A stretch of DNA of 64,000 nucleotides from Winogradskyella helgolandensis. Lineage in GTDB: Bacteria; Bacteroidota; Bacteroidia; Flavobacteriales; Flavobacteriaceae. Positions 62,828-64,000 of this stretch are shown piece after piece. How positions within the stretch are numbered: position 1 is the first letter of the stretch; every line of letters begins with the position of its first letter. The position numbers and the translations under genes are program-made. The notes beneath the pieces were generated by a model. It was not told where the DNA came from. It searched no databases and saw only the letters and a program-made list of their open reading frames with translations. The DNA is taken from positions 2,739,001 through 2,803,000 of the forward strand of contig NZ_JABFHO010000001.1 of the NCBI RefSeq assembly GCF_013404085.1, written 5' to 3'.

Positions 62828-63658
62828 ATGAAAAAGAAATTCTTCTACTTTTTATTTGTGATTTTTATTACTTGTTCACCTAAGTTAAAGAGTAAAATAG
62901 ATAAAAATTATCCTCCACTTTCTGAGGATGAATTAGTGGTTGTTTTAGATATACACGATGGTCAAGCAATTATTGGAGACCTTATTGGGGTTGTACAAGC
63001 TAAAGACGGAGGTTTAGCAGTGAATTGCACCTATTATGAGAATATTCTTAACCTTAAGAACATGGCAAGAGCAGCTGGTGCCAATCTTATAAAAATAACG
63101 CAATATAAAACTCCTGATAATTGGAGCACATGTCATCGTTTACGCGCAACCATTTATAAGGTTGCAAATCCGAAGATTTATGAAACTGAAATCGAATGGA
63201 GTGCAAATAGAAAATTAACTTGGGATGATTTTAAAGGTGAGCCAGATGTCATTAATAATCCCAACACTTTAGCATTAACGCGTTCTGGTTTTGGTTACGA
63301 ATCTGGTATTAATTTATTTAAGGAAGGTCAAATTTTTGTTCAAAGCGTATTTAGTACCCATGAGAGTTGGGTGGTTTCTAATGGACGAAATGACTATGTT
63401 TTGAGACATGAGCAAATTCACTTTGATATTACCGAAATTTATACTCGGAAATTAAGAAAAGAGTTAATAGATGCTAAGGTAACTAGTGAGAATCTTGTGC
63501 GAGCTAAGGCCATATTTGATAAGGTTTTTAACGAATTGAATGAACGTCAAAATAGATATGACAATGAAACCAAATATGGTGATAAAAAAGAAACTCAAGA
63601 ACATTGGGAAGCCATTGTAGAAATTGAACTTGCAAAATATGATTTATATAAAAAATAA
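62828..63658 (+). CDS. DUF922 putative metalloprotease lipoprotein
   Basis: 276 residues with a lipobox-like start (MKKKFFYFLFVIFITCS). The C-terminal domain has DUF922 features: WSANRKLTWDDFKGEPDV, ALTRSGFGYE and the HExxH-type RHEQIHFDITEIYTRKL. The HEQIH and the downstream Glu suggest zinc coordination, so a metalloprotease role is possible but unproven. The N-terminal 100 residues (YYENILNLKNMARAAGANLI) recall small heavy-metal or lipoprotein modules. Confidence 0.75.
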   Translation: MKKKFFYFLFVIFITCSPKLKSKIDKNYPPLSEDELVVVLDIHDGQAIIGDLIGVVQAKDGGLAVNCTYYENILNLKNMARAAGANLIKITQYKTPDNWSTCHRLRATIYKVANPKIYETEIEWSANRKLTWDDFKGEPDVINNPNTLALTRSGFGYESGINLFKEGQIFVQSVFSTHESWVVSNGRNDYVLRHEQIHFDITEIYTRKLRKELIDAKVTSENLVRAKAIFDKVFNELNERQNRYDNETKYGDKKETQEHWEAIVEIELAKYDLYKK

Positions 63659-63661
63659 GGA

Positions 63662-64000
63662 TTATAATTCGTGTAGCAAATCCTCAATCCTCATGCGGTT
63701 ACTGTAATCGTGCTCATTAACATCTCTTACAAAGCAATACGCACTTATGTCGCCTGCGTTTACTTTTTCTGCTAAAACTTCAACTTTATATGGGCCAAAC
63801 TCTTTAGATTTTTCGATGTAGTAGAATTCGTGATCATAGATAATAGTGCTCACTTTCTTTTTATATTTCTCTTTTAAGAAGTCTTGAATATCTTCAACCG
63901 AATTAATGTCATCGTCGTAGTTGGAAACGTTGATATACATAGCGAATTCTTCCTTGTTTTCATTATTAAGCACCAAGATATCATCATCTTTAAAAAACGC
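63662..64000 (-). CDS. Hypothetical protein, 5' end outside window (partial)
   Basis: The frame is open to the window edge (AFFKDDDILVLNNENKEEF), so the TTG at 63974-63976 is unlikely to be the start. The visible 112 residues end with YIEKSKEFGPYKVEVLAEKV, NAGDISAYCFVRDVNEHD and MRIEDLLHEL, the 'GP...L......G.I....V' pattern of GYF_2-type domains. Role unknown. It converges with the DUF922 gene with a 3-bp gap. Confidence 0.65.
   Translation of the reverse strand, partial: AFFKDDDILVLNNENKEEFAMYINVSNYDDDINSVEDIQDFLKEKYKKKVSTIIYDHEFYYIEKSKEFGPYKVEVLAEKVNAGDISAYCFVRDVNEHDYSNRMRIEDLLHEL

Overview
The window looks like chromosomal DNA of a member of the Flavobacteriaceae (Bacteroidota). The evidence is low G+C content, Bacteroidota-type -7 promoter boxes (TAnnTTTG) without Shine-Dalgarno sequences, a type IX secretion sorting domain (gene at 41363-43939), a short SRP RNA, many Bacteroidota-type lipoproteins, and Bacteroidota-type neighbourhoods such as peroxiredoxin-thioredoxin-DUF6952. 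The sequence does not fix a genus.

Flank 1 (1-20.1 kb) is ordinary chromosome: envelope proteins, a thioesterase, a glutaminyl-peptide cyclotransferase, SRP RNA, an SDR, a transaldolase, an ABC-F ATPase, katG with an ankyrin protein, a ModF-like ATPase, ribB with a Crp-type regulator, and a cupin/AraC/acyl-CoA dehydrogenase group. Flank 2 (50.4-64 kb) holds an epimerase, a Crp-type regulator, a peroxiredoxin-thioredoxin-DUF6952 operon, an NhaC antiporter, a Met/Cys PLP lyase facing an Lrp regulator, a LuxR regulator, an S41 protease, lpdA, fabV and a DUF922 lipoprotein. katG and the peroxiredoxin operon share an OxyR-like ATAG-N7-CTAT element.

The middle (20.3-50.3 kb) is the notable part: a cassette array built like an integron array, with no recombinase gene in the window. 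About 28 small genes, all on the minus strand, lie in about 23 units separated by imperfect palindromes of about 130-190 bp (rep1-rep23). The palindrome bodies are shared, but the 10-14 bp next to each gene are unique to that unit, and they match between the two ends of the SAME unit, across the gene, rather than across one palindrome. This is what excision and insertion at a G|TT junction would leave behind. Where the two ends differ, the difference is nearly always a G.T wobble on the plus strand (C.A on the coding strand), so the strand opposite the genes keeps the better fold, as for the recombining bottom strand of integron attC sites. Two related head sequences (40677-40730 and 50196-50240) sit at the upstream ends of the two sub-arrays, where an attI-like site would be expected.

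Cargo is mostly unrecognised: 15 exported proteins or lipoproteins, 6 membrane proteins and 7 cytoplasmic proteins. The recognisable ones are an S41 protease, a UDG-like protein, a KAP-type NTPase, a ComEC-like metallo-beta-lactamase protein with a membrane partner, and a bPH-like protein. The array is interrupted at 25.5-28.3 kb by a plus-strand ABC exporter and a transglutaminase. Four conventional minus-strand genes, including a T9SS-secreted FG-GAP protein, separate the two sub-arrays at 40.8-45.5 kb.
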